From positions 1 through 61,809 of the forward strand of contig RQAP01000021.1 of NCBI GenBank assembly GCA_008671135.1: DNA of 61,809 bases. The letters run 5' to 3'. The stretch's first letter is position 1; every line of letters starts with the position of its first letter. The notes below the pieces were generated by a model, which had not been told where the DNA came from, did no database searches, and saw only the letters and a program-made list of their open reading frames with translations. Shown here piece by piece: positions 1 through 9,300 of the stretch. The position numbers and the translations under genes were made by a program. The DNA is from Collinsella aerofaciens (GTDB lineage Bacteria > Actinomycetota > Coriobacteriia > Coriobacteriales > Coriobacteriaceae).

Positions 1-1
1 C

Positions 2-1876
2 TCCACCACATCACAAACCACCTACGCCCACTCCGCCACCGCAAGCCAAAACGGCGTCACCTTTACCGTCTCGTGGAACGACGCCCCCGCGGGCACCGCG
101 ACGACCTTCCACGTAACCCAGGCCAACGGCTCGTCCCAGGCCAAGGCGCGCATGGACGTGCCCACCTATTGGGACGGCGGCAGCCAGGAAAGCGCCTGCG
201 ACCCGTCACGCCCGGCATGGGCCAGCTACTACAGCCTGGGCACCACGGGCCACGACTTTACCTTTGACTTCACGGCATCGGGCACGTACCGCATCTACTT
301 CTACTTTATGGATAACGACAGAAACGACCCCCAAAACGACAAGGGGATCTACTACCTGCGCACCACGGCGGAGGTGACCGTAGACGACGCCGCCCTCCCA
401 AGCGTCACGCAGATCGTCAACAACGCCGTGGACCTATGCAGGCAAGAGACAAACGGCTCGGAATACGACATGGCGCTTTGGCTCCACGACTGGACGCTCG
501 ACCAGCTGGAGTACGACCACAGCCTCAACTGGTGCTCGGCCGAAAGCGGCCTCACGCGCCACCAGGGCACCTGCGAGAGTTACCAGCGCATCTACTCCAA
601 GCTCCTTGACGCCGCGGGCATCGCAAACGGCCGCATCACCGGCAACGGCCACACCTGGAACGCCGTAAAGATCGACGGCAAATGGTGCCAGATGGACCTA
701 ACCTGGGACGACACCAACGACAACTGGTACGGAGACCTGGACCAGCGCCATCTGTACTTTGGCCTGACCGACGAGCTCATGGCAATCGCCCACTCCGACC
801 ACACGGCAAACTACCAAAAGGACGACTACGCCTACCGCTCGACCGATCTGTCCAACAATTACTTTGTGCGAAACTGCAAGGCCGATGAATGGGCCGAGAA
901 GTATGCCGACCGCATTCAGCAGCACCTGGATGCCAAGGAAGAGAGCTTTTCTATTGATGCCGACAATCAATCCTTACCGCCGAGCATCTCGGGGATTCAA
1001 AATGGGATCGTTGCCTATGCGATGAACCAGAGAGAATGGAAGACCGATGGATACAAGGCCAACCTGACGGCCACGTCAAAGGTCGAGATGACGTCGAGTA
1101 AAAGCTGGACAGCGAAGTATATGTTCAAAGCGAAACACGCCGAGTCGGTCGAGCCATCGCAAACAAACTATTCAAATACTCCCGAAGGCTATGCGCGGAT
1201 GCTATATGCAGAGTGCTTTAACACGCCAGAGCCAACAACGCATCAAATAAGTTACTGGACAGGCGTACTCAAGCAGGAGGATGGGCCGCAAAGAGCAGTA
1301 AAGGAGTTCTTTACCAGCAGCGTTATAAAGCAAAAGAATGCAGTGGAAATTACTCGTTTACTATATCGAGTAGTCGCCGGAATCAATAACCCTACAGAAG
1401 CGCAGCTTGCATACTGGACGCAACACATCAAAGCAAATGGGGTTAACGGAGCGATTGCCGAGTTTAGCAACAGCAAGTTCTTTATATCTCAATGCATGAA
1501 CTATGGGCTATGCAACAAAAACAGCCAAGGCTCGCAATCACCCTCTGTCTATGCCTGGCTACTCTACGAAAAGTGTCTCGATACTCCCGCTCCAGGACAA
1601 TGGAGAATTGATTATTGGGCAAACGTGCTAGCTAATAACGGTGGATCGGAAAAGGCAATCAAGGAGTTCTTTACCTCAAGCACATTTAGGGCAAAGAAAC
1701 CAGAAGCGCAGGCGAGGCTCCTTTACAACATTGTCGCAGGCGTTTCCAATCCAACGGAATTCCAAATCGCCTATTGGACAAATGTCATCAACTCAAATGG
1801 ACTCATTTGCGCGATAGAAAATTTCCTAAATAGCGACCTATTTACCAAACAAAAGCTTGCCTACAACATTCTTTAA
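2..1876 (+). CDS. Transglutaminase-like surface/secreted protein with DUF4214-like repeats (5' truncated)
   Basis: The reading frame is open from base 2 and has no start in the window, so the N-terminus and any signal peptide lie outside; 624 residues are visible. An Ig-like beta-rich stretch comes first. A transglutaminase-like domain follows, with a plausible Cys-His-Asp triad: Cys in GTCESYQ (codon at 572), His in NGHTWNAV (650) and Asp in MDLTWDD (695). The last 230 residues carry about four repeats of the form RLLY...YWT...AI.EF..S..F, resembling DUF4214, a domain common in surface and extracellular proteins. Base composition drops clearly in this repeat half (from about 1100) relative to the GC-rich transglutaminase half. 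The likely role is cell-wall or extracellular protein or peptide processing; the substrate is unknown. It converges on the glycan locus. Confidence 0.7.
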   Translation, partial: STTSQTTYAHSATASQNGVTFTVSWNDAPAGTATTFHVTQANGSSQAKARMDVPTYWDGGSQESACDPSRPAWASYYSLGTTGHDFTFDFTASGTYRIYFYFMDNDRNDPQNDKGIYYLRTTAEVTVDDAALPSVTQIVNNAVDLCRQETNGSEYDMALWLHDWTLDQLEYDHSLNWCSAESGLTRHQGTCESYQRIYSKLLDAAGIANGRITGNGHTWNAVKIDGKWCQMDLTWDDTNDNWYGDLDQRHLYFGLTDELMAIAHSDHTANYQKDDYAYRSTDLSNNYFVRNCKADEWAEKYADRIQQHLDAKEESFSIDADNQSLPPSISGIQNGIVAYAMNQREWKTDGYKANLTATSKVEMTSSKSWTAKYMFKAKHAESVEPSQTNYSNTPEGYARMLYAECFNTPEPTTHQISYWTGVLKQEDGPQRAVKEFFTSSVIKQKNAVEITRLLYRVVAGINNPTEAQLAYWTQHIKANGVNGAIAEFSNSKFFISQCMNYGLCNKNSQGSQSPSVYAWLLYEKCLDTPAPGQWRIDYWANVLANNGGSEKAIKEFFTSSTFRAKKPEAQARLLYNIVAGVSNPTEFQIAYWTNVINSNGLICAIENFLNSDLFTKQKLAYNIL

Positions 1877-1901
1877 GCAAATATTCCCAACGATTTGACA
1901 A

Positions 1902-1936
1902 CGGGCCTACCGATGAATCCTCAATCGATAGGCCCG
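1902..1936. terminator. Bidirectional hairpin between convergent genes
   Basis: The arms CGGGCCTA (1902-1909) and TAGGCCCG (1929-1936) pair perfectly. They are extended by an inner CGAT/ATCG pair after one mismatch. The hairpin sits between the stops of two convergent genes, so it could end both transcripts. The T-runs on either side are weak. Confidence 0.5.
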
Positions 1937-1944
1937 CCTGATAT

Positions 1945-3006
1945 TTACTTAAGCACCCTTCTTACCAGGTACTTAGAAGCGCCCACGAATCCTGAAGTCG
2001 CTGCAACGGCGGCAAAAGACGGGACGCCTCCGGTAAGGCGATCAAGCTTCCCCTGAAATCCCGGTCTACTGGGAAGCGAAGGCTCAGAAGCAAGATAAAG
2101 CGCAAGCTCTTCGGGCAATGTTTCGCGCATTCCCTTCAAGCCTTCCTGCGTCATCCCCGTAACAGATAGGATTTTCGAATTATCAATAACCCTATTAAAC
2201 ATACGGTCATAGCGAATCTGATAGACACCGCCTCTATGACGTTCAAACTCACTAAGTTCACAAGGAACAACTTCAAGCGACGGTAAAACCTCCCGATACG
2301 CATCGGCAACTTGGCTCCACGTCATATGGTCAGATCCAGAGACAGTAAAGACCTCGCCTAGCGCCATAGAGTTACCAACGAGACGAGAAATCATCTCGGC
2401 AACATCGCCGCCCCAACTCATAGTCGATTGCTTCTCAAGCATTGCCGCGGGAAGCGGAACGGAAATCTGATGAAGGGCCCTCCAGAGCCATTCATCAGAT
2501 TCCAAGACCGCAAGCTGCAATCTGCCAACCGCGCCATCGTAAGTTACCGCAGGGCGAATAATTGTCCAGTTACAGCCGGGCTCAGCCAAAAGGAGGTTTT
2601 CGCAACGTGCTTTGGAAAGCGCGTACTCATCGGTCGCAAGATATTCATCATCGTCAACGGCATCAAGCAAGCGAGGAGACTCTTCTGTAATAACGGAGGA
2701 GTCAGCATAAACGCGATATGAAGAAGTAAAAACGTATTGCTCAGCCGCCGAAAGAAGCTTTTTATATCTCTCGCTGAATTCAGCAGTCGACCAAACCATG
2801 AAATCAACAATGGCGTCCCATTTAGAATCAAGTAAGCAGTCCAAAAATACCTGATCATGCGCATTGCCGACAGCAAAAGAGATGTGCGGGCTACCGGACT
2901 CCCTCGGTCGCCGTGTGGTAACAGTGATGTCCCAACCACGATTCGCTAGCTTTTCGCACACATGAGAGCCCATGGCCCCCGTGCCTCCCAAGACAAGCGC
3001 CTTCAA
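1945..3006 (-). CDS. NAD(P)-dependent SDR/epimerase-like protein
   Basis: This 353-residue protein is an extended short-chain dehydrogenase/reductase. A Rossmann motif (GGTGAMG) sits at residues 8-14, and a YALSK sequence at about residue 128 supplies the catalytic Tyr-x3-Lys. The start is TTG at 3006, preceded by an excellent ribosome site (GGGGAGG). It is the last gene of the glycan locus, three bases after the ThDP enzyme stop. In this setting the family normally makes or modifies nucleotide sugars, but the C-terminal 60 residues are not recognisable and the substrate cannot be assigned. It may act with the preceding ThDP enzyme. Confidence 0.65.
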   Translation of the reverse strand: MKALVLGGTGAMGSHVCEKLANRGWDITVTTRRPRESGSPHISFAVGNAHDQVFLDCLLDSKWDAIVDFMVWSTAEFSERYKKLLSAAEQYVFTSSYRVYADSSVITEESPRLLDAVDDDEYLATDEYALSKARCENLLLAEPGCNWTIIRPAVTYDGAVGRLQLAVLESDEWLWRALHQISVPLPAAMLEKQSTMSWGGDVAEMISRLVGNSMALGEVFTVSGSDHMTWSQVADAYREVLPSLEVVPCELSEFERHRGGVYQIRYDRMFNRVIDNSKILSVTGMTQEGLKGMRETLPEELALYLASEPSLPSRPGFQGKLDRLTGGVPSFAAVAATSGFVGASKYLVRRVLK

Positions 3007-3009
3007 CGT

Positions 3010-4749
3010 CTACCTCCCCAGCAATTTTTTGACTGCCGAGACGCCTTTGTCTCCAAGGGCGCCTTTGATAGCCGCCTTAGCAGCATGCTTTGCATCAACC
3101 TCGATTTGCGAAACAGCCTTAAGAGCATCGCTCTCGGCTTGGCTATCGGTAAAAACTTCCAAAAGAAGTGGACGGTCGTGCATCTCAGAATCCGTAAAAC
3201 GACCAACAACCGAAGAAAACTCTTCCTTGTTTGATGCGCTTAGATATTCAAAACCTAGATCCTCGGCATAATGATGCATGAGATCGGGAGATTGGGCACC
3301 AAAATGACCGCGGGCAGCCATAAAGGAATCAGCATCTTCGCCAAACTGTGCAGCCTTATGACTATAGTTTTTGAACTCGGTGCCAACACCGTTATTGACC
3401 AGCATGATACGAAGGTTTGACCCGACATGGCGATTGCCCATGGAGTTAAGGTCGTAGAAGCACGCAAGGTCTCCCACAACTCCAAAAAACAACTTTTCGG
3501 GAGAAACGAGCGAAGCGCCTATCAAAGTGGAAACGCAGCCATCGATACCAAAACCGCCCGTGTTACAAAAACAAGAAACGCTGTTTGGAGTCTCAAAGAA
3601 GTTCCAACTCCGCAGCGTGTTAAGAATGCCAAGATGTAGCACCGCATTCTCAGGGAGTTCAGACGCCATCTGCTCAGCGCACCAGATATTGGAAAAAGGA
3701 AGTTCCGGCATACGATCACGAAGAGAGGCGTCAGCAGCGTCCCATTCATCAGAAACGTTGAAGGTAGCCATCGAATCGGTCTTCGCGGCATAAGACTCAA
3801 AGAACTCTTGCTCGTTCATCTCGAAGACATAGCGCAGGGTGCCAAAGGGCTCACGAATCCGCCCATCAGGGTTAACACGCCACACTTCACAGGCGGGAAG
3901 ATTGAGATATGCACCAGAGATATCACCGATGTAGACAATCACATCGGCATGGTTGCAGGCAATCTGACCGCATTCTTGCTTTGAAACAAGCCCCGCAAGA
4001 ACACGATAAGCGCCACGATAGTTGCTCGTTTGATCACATAGCACAGCAGCGCCATACGTAGCGCAGAACGAATCAACAGCAGCGACCAACTTTTCGCTCC
4101 ACGGGCGATGGGCGCCAACAAATACCTCTACCCGCTTACCCTCGAGCGGCGGAAGGTCATCGCCCGGGAAGATACGATCGATTTTGCGTGCAACAGGCAG
4201 ACCGTCAGCAGAAAAACCATCACTATAGGTAGTGACTAAATCGATATGAACCGGTCCACCTCCGTGGCGCGTGAGCTCCAGAAGAGCCTCATTGGTGCAA
4301 AGTTCGCACTCAAGACGATCGTCCGCAGATGCGATAGAACGCGACTGGAAGCTATAAACACACACATCGTTAAGCGGGCTGCGTCGATCCATCACCTGGG
4401 GAACGTTGCGACCGATACGGCCAGGATGCTGAGTAGACGTAACGGCCAGAACGGGAAGTTTGCGGTAAAACGCCTCAGTCAAACCGGGCAGGTAATTACG
4501 AGAAGCGGTAGCTCCCGTGCATGAAAGAACAACGGGCTCTCCGGTCTCCGCGGCCATACCGCAGGCCATATAAGCAGCAGATCGTTCGTCAACGGATGAA
4601 AACACTTCAAAGAACGGGTCGCCCTGAAGACACTCGACAAAAGTAATGTTAGTAGTGCCGGGGCTCGCAATAACCCGCTTAATGCCATGCTGCTTTAAAA
4701 GTGAAACAAGAATTTGAACATTACGTTCATCGGTGTATCTATTTTGCAT
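3010..4749 (-). CDS. MenD/acetolactate-synthase-like ThDP enzyme
   Basis: This 579-residue protein has thiamine-diphosphate enzyme architecture. The N-terminal PYR domain contains SPGTTN and a glutamate in SSVDERSAA at the place of the ThDP-activating Glu. The C-terminal PP domain has GVVGDLACFYDLNS, a GD-x(n)-N cofactor/Mg motif, and then LVNNGVG. The overall pattern is closest to MenD-type enzymes, but no menaquinone genes are nearby and the gene is embedded among glycan genes. It could make an unusual sugar or acyl substituent; that role is inferred. The start at 4749 has a strong ribosome site (AAGGAAGG). An earlier in-frame start would run into the flippase gene. Confidence 0.65.
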   Translation of the reverse strand: MQNRYTDERNVQILVSLLKQHGIKRVIASPGTTNITFVECLQGDPFFEVFSSVDERSAAYMACGMAAETGEPVVLSCTGATASRNYLPGLTEAFYRKLPVLAVTSTQHPGRIGRNVPQVMDRRSPLNDVCVYSFQSRSIASADDRLECELCTNEALLELTRHGGGPVHIDLVTTYSDGFSADGLPVARKIDRIFPGDDLPPLEGKRVEVFVGAHRPWSEKLVAAVDSFCATYGAAVLCDQTSNYRGAYRVLAGLVSKQECGQIACNHADVIVYIGDISGAYLNLPACEVWRVNPDGRIREPFGTLRYVFEMNEQEFFESYAAKTDSMATFNVSDEWDAADASLRDRMPELPFSNIWCAEQMASELPENAVLHLGILNTLRSWNFFETPNSVSCFCNTGGFGIDGCVSTLIGASLVSPEKLFFGVVGDLACFYDLNSMGNRHVGSNLRIMLVNNGVGTEFKNYSHKAAQFGEDADSFMAARGHFGAQSPDLMHHYAEDLGFEYLSASNKEEFSSVVGRFTDSEMHDRPLLLEVFTDSQAESDALKAVSQIEVDAKHAAKAAIKGALGDKGVSAVKKLLGR

Positions 4750-4762
4750 TATCAACCTTCCT

Positions 4763-6274
4763 TTATTGGCGATGCAAATAAGGCAATCTCGCAAAGACGG
4801 CTTTGCGCTCTCGGGAATCGAGAAGGAACTTCCAGAAACAAACGACCATTACAAAACTATATAGCGCACCCCAGAGCAAAAAAGATAGCCAGCTGGATAC
4901 TGGCACCAAGGATGTTCCCGCAAGACAAACAACAACAACGAGCACAGTGACAAACACAACCGGAAGGATTCTCTTCCAAAACTTGAACATATCAAGCCCG
5001 ATATAGCGTTGGTAATACCAGTTCATAAATACACCGCAGCCAAGAAATATGTAAGTCACATAACCAATAGCGGGCGCCCAATAGCCAAAAGGCCCAGCTA
5101 GCACCGCAGTCAAACCGAGATTAATGGCCGCCATACAGAGGTAGGCAACGCTTCTGGCCTTGTGCCTATTTTTAGCTCGTTGAATCTCGATTCCTGTATT
5201 TTGAGTCAAAGGGATGATCAACGGCGCAACCATAAGCACGATGAGCCAATATGCATCGGAGAAATCCCCTCCAGCCCATTTAACGATGAAAAACCGCCCC
5301 AATAGGACAAAACCGCCAAAGACGTAGCAAAACAACAACGCCTGATATCTGCCGACACGCGTCATAAGAGAAGTTAGCTGGTCATTATCGTTACTTTCCG
5401 CAACGATACGGTTGATAAGCGGAACAAACACGTTAGACATGGTAGTAGATAACGAATAAAAAACTTGCCTTATCTGCAAAGAAACGGCAAAGACGGCAAC
5501 AGTGCTTGCACCCGATAGCGCGCCGAGCAGCATGTTTGGCACACTCTGATTAATGAGTTCACAGACCTGATTAGAAAAAATCCAAGCACTAAAGACTGCA
5601 ATAGAAGCAAATAGCGAGAAGTCAAAGCGGCGAACATCAAATCTCATGCCAAGCTTAAAGATGGCAAATCTCGCATTGAGCACTAGCAACGTCAAAGTAA
5701 CGCCCAGCTGGGCAAAAGCAACGCCAACTGCACCCAGACCTAGATTAAGAAGGACGAATGCCACACCGGGCGTAGCCAATGAAGTAAACATCTGTCGCGT
5801 CTGCTGAAACTTAAACTGCTCATGGGCGAGAATATAGGCGTCGAAGACCGTGGAGAAAAGGGTGGCCGTAACATTGAACGCCATAATCCCCATAAGCTGC
5901 CCAGCAAGGCCAACCTGATCGAACGTAAAGCTCCCGGAGAAGAAGAATTCAACATTACCTGCAAATAGGAGCCCGAGAAACAGAGCAATGGCGCTGACAA
6001 TAACGTAAAGAATTAGATACATGCCGTTAAGTCTGCGGATATCAGACTCATCCCCAGTCGCACGACTTTGGGTATAGAAGCGAATATACGCCTCGGAAAA
6101 ACCAAAGGTCAAAAGCGTCAGCGAAAATACAAACGAGTTAGACGTTTGGTAAACGCCATAATCAGCCTGGCCGACAAATGCCAGAAGCATGGGTGTATAG
6201 ACCAGATTGACGAGGTTTTTAACAACAATATTGAGGTAGCCGAGCATAACGCCGGCCTTGCGCTGGCTAGCCAC
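4763..6274 (-). CDS. Wzx-like polysaccharide flippase
   Basis: About 503 residues, almost entirely hydrophobic segments separated by short loops. The opening RKAGVMLGYLNIVVKN resembles MATE/MOP-superfamily polysaccharide exporters. It is expected to flip lipid-linked repeat units across the cytoplasmic membrane before polymerisation. The GTG at 6274, which overlaps the upstream stop, is preferred because it keeps the conserved RKAG start. GTG 6283 and ATG 6247 are alternatives. It sits between the pyruvyl transferase and the ThDP enzyme in the glycan operon. Confidence 0.8.
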   Translation of the reverse strand: MASQRKAGVMLGYLNIVVKNLVNLVYTPMLLAFVGQADYGVYQTSNSFVFSLTLLTFGFSEAYIRFYTQSRATGDESDIRRLNGMYLILYVIVSAIALFLGLLFAGNVEFFFSGSFTFDQVGLAGQLMGIMAFNVTATLFSTVFDAYILAHEQFKFQQTRQMFTSLATPGVAFVLLNLGLGAVGVAFAQLGVTLTLLVLNARFAIFKLGMRFDVRRFDFSLFASIAVFSAWIFSNQVCELINQSVPNMLLGALSGASTVAVFAVSLQIRQVFYSLSTTMSNVFVPLINRIVAESNDNDQLTSLMTRVGRYQALLFCYVFGGFVLLGRFFIVKWAGGDFSDAYWLIVLMVAPLIIPLTQNTGIEIQRAKNRHKARSVAYLCMAAINLGLTAVLAGPFGYWAPAIGYVTYIFLGCGVFMNWYYQRYIGLDMFKFWKRILPVVFVTVLVVVVCLAGTSLVPVSSWLSFLLWGALYSFVMVVCFWKFLLDSRERKAVFARLPYLHRQ

Positions 6275-7322
6275 GAGCAACACCGTCTAGCGCGCCCCGA
6301 AGCCAAGCAAGCGAGGACTCACGAAGCGCAGCGAGACGCATCTCTACACCATCCCAATCAGTACTGAAGATGGCCTCCTCACCAAAAGCCGCCTCAGAGG
6401 AACGATGTCCAACGAGTCCAAAATTGGAGCAAAGCGTATCGAAACGCGAGGACATGTCGGCATCGGCGCTAACGCGTTCATACACGGCGAGAGGCCTATG
6501 GTGCAGCAACGCAAATACACTCGCATGGAAGGAATCGGTACACACGAGATCGCTGTGGGCGATGAGCCAAACGAACTCAGATGGACCAATGGCAAGTGCG
6601 TCGTCCATGACATCGATGACCTCGAGACCTCGTGAGGCGGCGAGAGCAGCAATGCGCTCATCATTAATATCGTTTCCGAGAACGTATTTGAACACGTAGG
6701 GACTGCTGCAGTCCACCTTTTCAGGTTTGACAGAGACCTTTTGCCAGTCTGCTGGATCAAGCAACAATGTCGGATCAAGAACTACAGGAACATCGCGACC
6801 AGTAAGATCATGAACAATATTTGCACCCGCAGCCTCACGGACGGAAATGGATTTGATTCCATCAAGCAACTCGGCAGTTTTTTTACGGTTCTCCGTGATC
6901 TCGCTCACACCGAAGCTGGCGGCATAGGCAATTTTCTTCTCTGAAGGGACCATCGGCAGGTATTCCAACTCACTATTAAAATCGAAATCGGGATTCCAAA
7001 CCTGGTCGGAGCCAATGACAAAGTTATCGTAAGAAGATGCTAGACCAGGAGAAGAATACTCTTTTGAAACTATTGACTTCGAAAAGGCAACGAATTGCAT
7101 ATCGAAGCGCCTAAAGGATCCGAGTTTGTCACCACGATGTCCTAATGCGCCTAGCTTACGTTTTACTGTTTTTAACTTTGTAGCTGTCGAGCCACGAAAG
7201 CCGGCCTCACGCCCAAGCGACTCTACGCTATTGCCGCAGCGCTCCAAAACAGTCTGCAAGGCATAGTTCTGAAGCCTATTTCCATAGTTAACACTCTGAA
7301 TTGTTAAAATTGCCGATTTCAA
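6267..7322 (-). CDS. Polysaccharide pyruvyl transferase family protein
   Basis: This 351-residue protein contains the hallmark GSDQVWNP motif (about residue 108) and SDLVCTDSFHASVFAL near residue 260. Both are typical of the family that adds pyruvyl ketals to polysaccharide sugars (CsaB/WcaK type). It would decorate the repeat unit in the cytoplasm. The start appears to be TTG at 7322, with no better ATG nearby. It overlaps the flippase start by eight bases, implying coupled translation. Confidence 0.8.
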   Translation of the reverse strand: MKSAILTIQSVNYGNRLQNYALQTVLERCGNSVESLGREAGFRGSTATKLKTVKRKLGALGHRGDKLGSFRRFDMQFVAFSKSIVSKEYSSPGLASSYDNFVIGSDQVWNPDFDFNSELEYLPMVPSEKKIAYAASFGVSEITENRKKTAELLDGIKSISVREAAGANIVHDLTGRDVPVVLDPTLLLDPADWQKVSVKPEKVDCSSPYVFKYVLGNDINDERIAALAASRGLEVIDVMDDALAIGPSEFVWLIAHSDLVCTDSFHASVFALLHHRPLAVYERVSADADMSSRFDTLCSNFGLVGHRSSEAAFGEEAIFSTDWDGVEMRLAALRESSLAWLRGALDGVARG

Positions 7323-7391
7323 TATCTCACACCCAATATCTTAATTAAAACAAAAATATACATGGAGGCCATGTGGCAAATACAAATGGGG

Positions 7392-8507
7392 TCAGTGTTT
7401 AATCGCAACACGAACCCTCGCTAGCGCACCGTAAATCACGAATGCAGCATGCAACTTACCTTTCGAGAGGAGTTCCCAAGCAAGACGCCACTCACCGTGC
7501 ATCCCCAAACTATCCCGGGGACACTCCACAAGGTGTTCGCGCAGCCACACGGCATCGAAAGCTCTGAACCACGCCTCCTGAACTTCCGAAAGCAACGAGC
7601 CCGACTTAGTCGCCCTGTTAAACTGTCCCATAAACTCACGTGCCAAAAGAAGTCGAGCCTCTCGCTCTCCAAATAAGCCACGGTCACGCATGACCTCGAC
7701 AACAGCCGCGTAACGCACAAGTGAGTCAACGTCCTGTGGACGCACGACGCCGCACGTAGCGGACCTGTCAACATCCCAGTGATACGCGCAAAACGGCAAA
7801 AATGCCACCTTACCATTCTCGAGCAGCCAAAGATACTCAAGATTAAAGAGGCGATCTTCCGAAAACCTAAGCCCCAAAGGAAAAGGCGCAAAATTCGTAC
7901 CCAAGCGATTGACGGCCTCACTAATCAGATCATGCCGGTACAAACGAGACCAAGCAGCATTGAATTCATAGCGTTCCGCATCCTTCACAAAGCCGCTCCA
8001 TCCACCATCAACCATAACCCGTTTGAGCGAATCGGCGGAAACAACCGATATATCAGACAGAGACGTTCTCATATCCCGTACCTCCGTTTTGCCAGCATCA
8101 GAACACGAATGCTGGCAAATAATAAGGCCAAGGTCATTTATAACAGCCGCATCAATTAGCACCTCATAGTCACCCGGGAACAGATAATCGTCGGCATCAA
8201 GGAACATAATCCAAGAACCATGAGCCGCCGCCAACCCAACATTGCGCGCAGCAGAACGACCTTTATTTTGCTGACGAATTAACCTTACCCGGTCATCGCA
8301 ATTCGCAAGCCGTGCCACAATTACACTCGTGTCATCAGTCGACCCGTCATCAACTACAACAATCTCACGAAGAGCAGGACCAATCGAAAGTGCACTAGTG
8401 ACGCTACGTTCTATGGTCTCCTCTGCCTGATAAGCGGGAATGATGACACTGATGGCGTTGAACCCACTTGAGCCAATGCCAAACGTCTCCGGGTCTTTGT
8501 AAGCCAC
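7392..8507 (-). CDS. GT2-family glycosyltransferase
   Basis: This 371-residue protein has a GT-A fold. ISVIIPAYQAEETI opens the nucleotide-sugar domain, followed by VVDDGSTDDT and the metal-binding MFLDADDYL. These are classic GT2 features. The donor and acceptor cannot be read from sequence. The start is GTG at 8507, behind an AGGTGAGG ribosome site. It lies in the glycan operon, nine bases after the GT32 gene stops being read from the other side. Confidence 0.8.
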   Translation of the reverse strand: MAYKDPETFGIGSSGFNAISVIIPAYQAEETIERSVTSALSIGPALREIVVVDDGSTDDTSVIVARLANCDDRVRLIRQQNKGRSAARNVGLAAAHGSWIMFLDADDYLFPGDYEVLIDAAVINDLGLIICQHSCSDAGKTEVRDMRTSLSDISVVSADSLKRVMVDGGWSGFVKDAERYEFNAAWSRLYRHDLISEAVNRLGTNFAPFPLGLRFSEDRLFNLEYLWLLENGKVAFLPFCAYHWDVDRSATCGVVRPQDVDSLVRYAAVVEVMRDRGLFGEREARLLLAREFMGQFNRATKSGSLLSEVQEAWFRAFDAVWLREHLVECPRDSLGMHGEWRLAWELLSKGKLHAAFVIYGALARVRVAIKH

Positions 8508-8515
8508 ATCCTCAC

Positions 8516-9268
8516 CTATCGTCCGACAAGTTTTTTTAAAGCAGTGGTCGCTTTTGGACCAATTAGATAAGAAATTCTCTTATGGATCCTTTGCTTACTC
8601 GTCGTCCAAGATCCATCATAATGATGAATTGAATAGCTGTTTTCGGTAAGTATTAAGCGAGAATTTATAGGGTCTTTCGGACAAAAATATTCACTCGGAT
8701 AAATACGCACGCCAGCGACTTCTTGAATTCCGGGGACGTCACGAAGCCCTTTTTCACGGAGGATATCAGTCACCCTATCAACGACTGTAGTAAGGTCGTA
8801 ACTTCCATCATCTTTGATAAAATGATCCTGTTCGTAAGAATCAAGGATGTCCCTATACAGGCCAAGCCCAGGATTGGCCGCCAGGCCAAGCCCAGGATTG
8901 GCCGCCAGGCCAAGCCCAGAAGCAACCGTTCCTTTAGTTGTCTCGCTGCAGTCAACCTCGAATCCCATGTATGGACCTCGTTCGAGAATGGGCTCCAACG
9001 AACGAATAACTTCCACGTCAGTATCGAGGTATATGCCGCCCTGCTCGTAGAGAATCTTAAACCGAGCGTAATCACTGGCAAATGCCCACTTTTTAGCTTT
9101 ATATGCTTCGCAAGCATACTCACAGAGGCCAAAGTCTAAATTCGACTCGTCCCATCGCACAATCTCATAATCAGGCATAAATTTACGCCAGGAAGAAAGG
9201 CACTTTTTTGCTAATGGCGGAAGCGGGTTTCCGCCCAACCATATGTAATGAATCTTCTTTGGTATCAA
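8516..9268 (-). CDS. GT32-like glycosyltransferase (DXD sugar-binding)
   Basis: The best start is TTG at 9268: it gives the typical family opening MIPKKIHYIWLGG and has GGAG five bases upstream. The 250-residue product has YEQGGIYLDTDVEV, the DXD metal/nucleotide-sugar motif of the Gly_transf_sug family. These enzymes add hexoses in capsule and cell-surface glycans. A duplicated eight-residue unit (GLGLAANP) about 100 residues before the C-terminus is encoded by a 24-bp tandem repeat and is unusual for the family. Confidence 0.8.
   Translation of the reverse strand: MIPKKIHYIWLGGNPLPPLAKKCLSSWRKFMPDYEIVRWDESNLDFGLCEYACEAYKAKKWAFASDYARFKILYEQGGIYLDTDVEVIRSLEPILERGPYMGFEVDCSETTKGTVASGLGLAANPGLGLAANPGLGLYRDILDSYEQDHFIKDDGSYDLTTVVDRVTDILREKGLRDVPGIQEVAGVRIYPSEYFCPKDPINSRLILTENSYSIHHYDGSWTTSKQRIHKRISYLIGPKATTALKKLVGR
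8858..8919 (-). repeat. 24-bp in-frame tandem repeat inside the GT32 gene
   Basis: Two identical 24-base units (8858-8881 and 8882-8905) are followed by a 14-base partial copy (8906-8919). Because 24 is divisible by three, gain or loss of a unit would change protein length by eight residues without a frameshift. Confidence 0.9.
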
Positions 9269-9300
9269 AGTAACTCCAAGCCAATTCACAAATCAATTAT

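Noticed and set aside
8858..8919. CRISPR-like or intergenic repeat
   Set aside because: The units are direct, contiguous and in frame inside a coding region, so this is a coding minisatellite.
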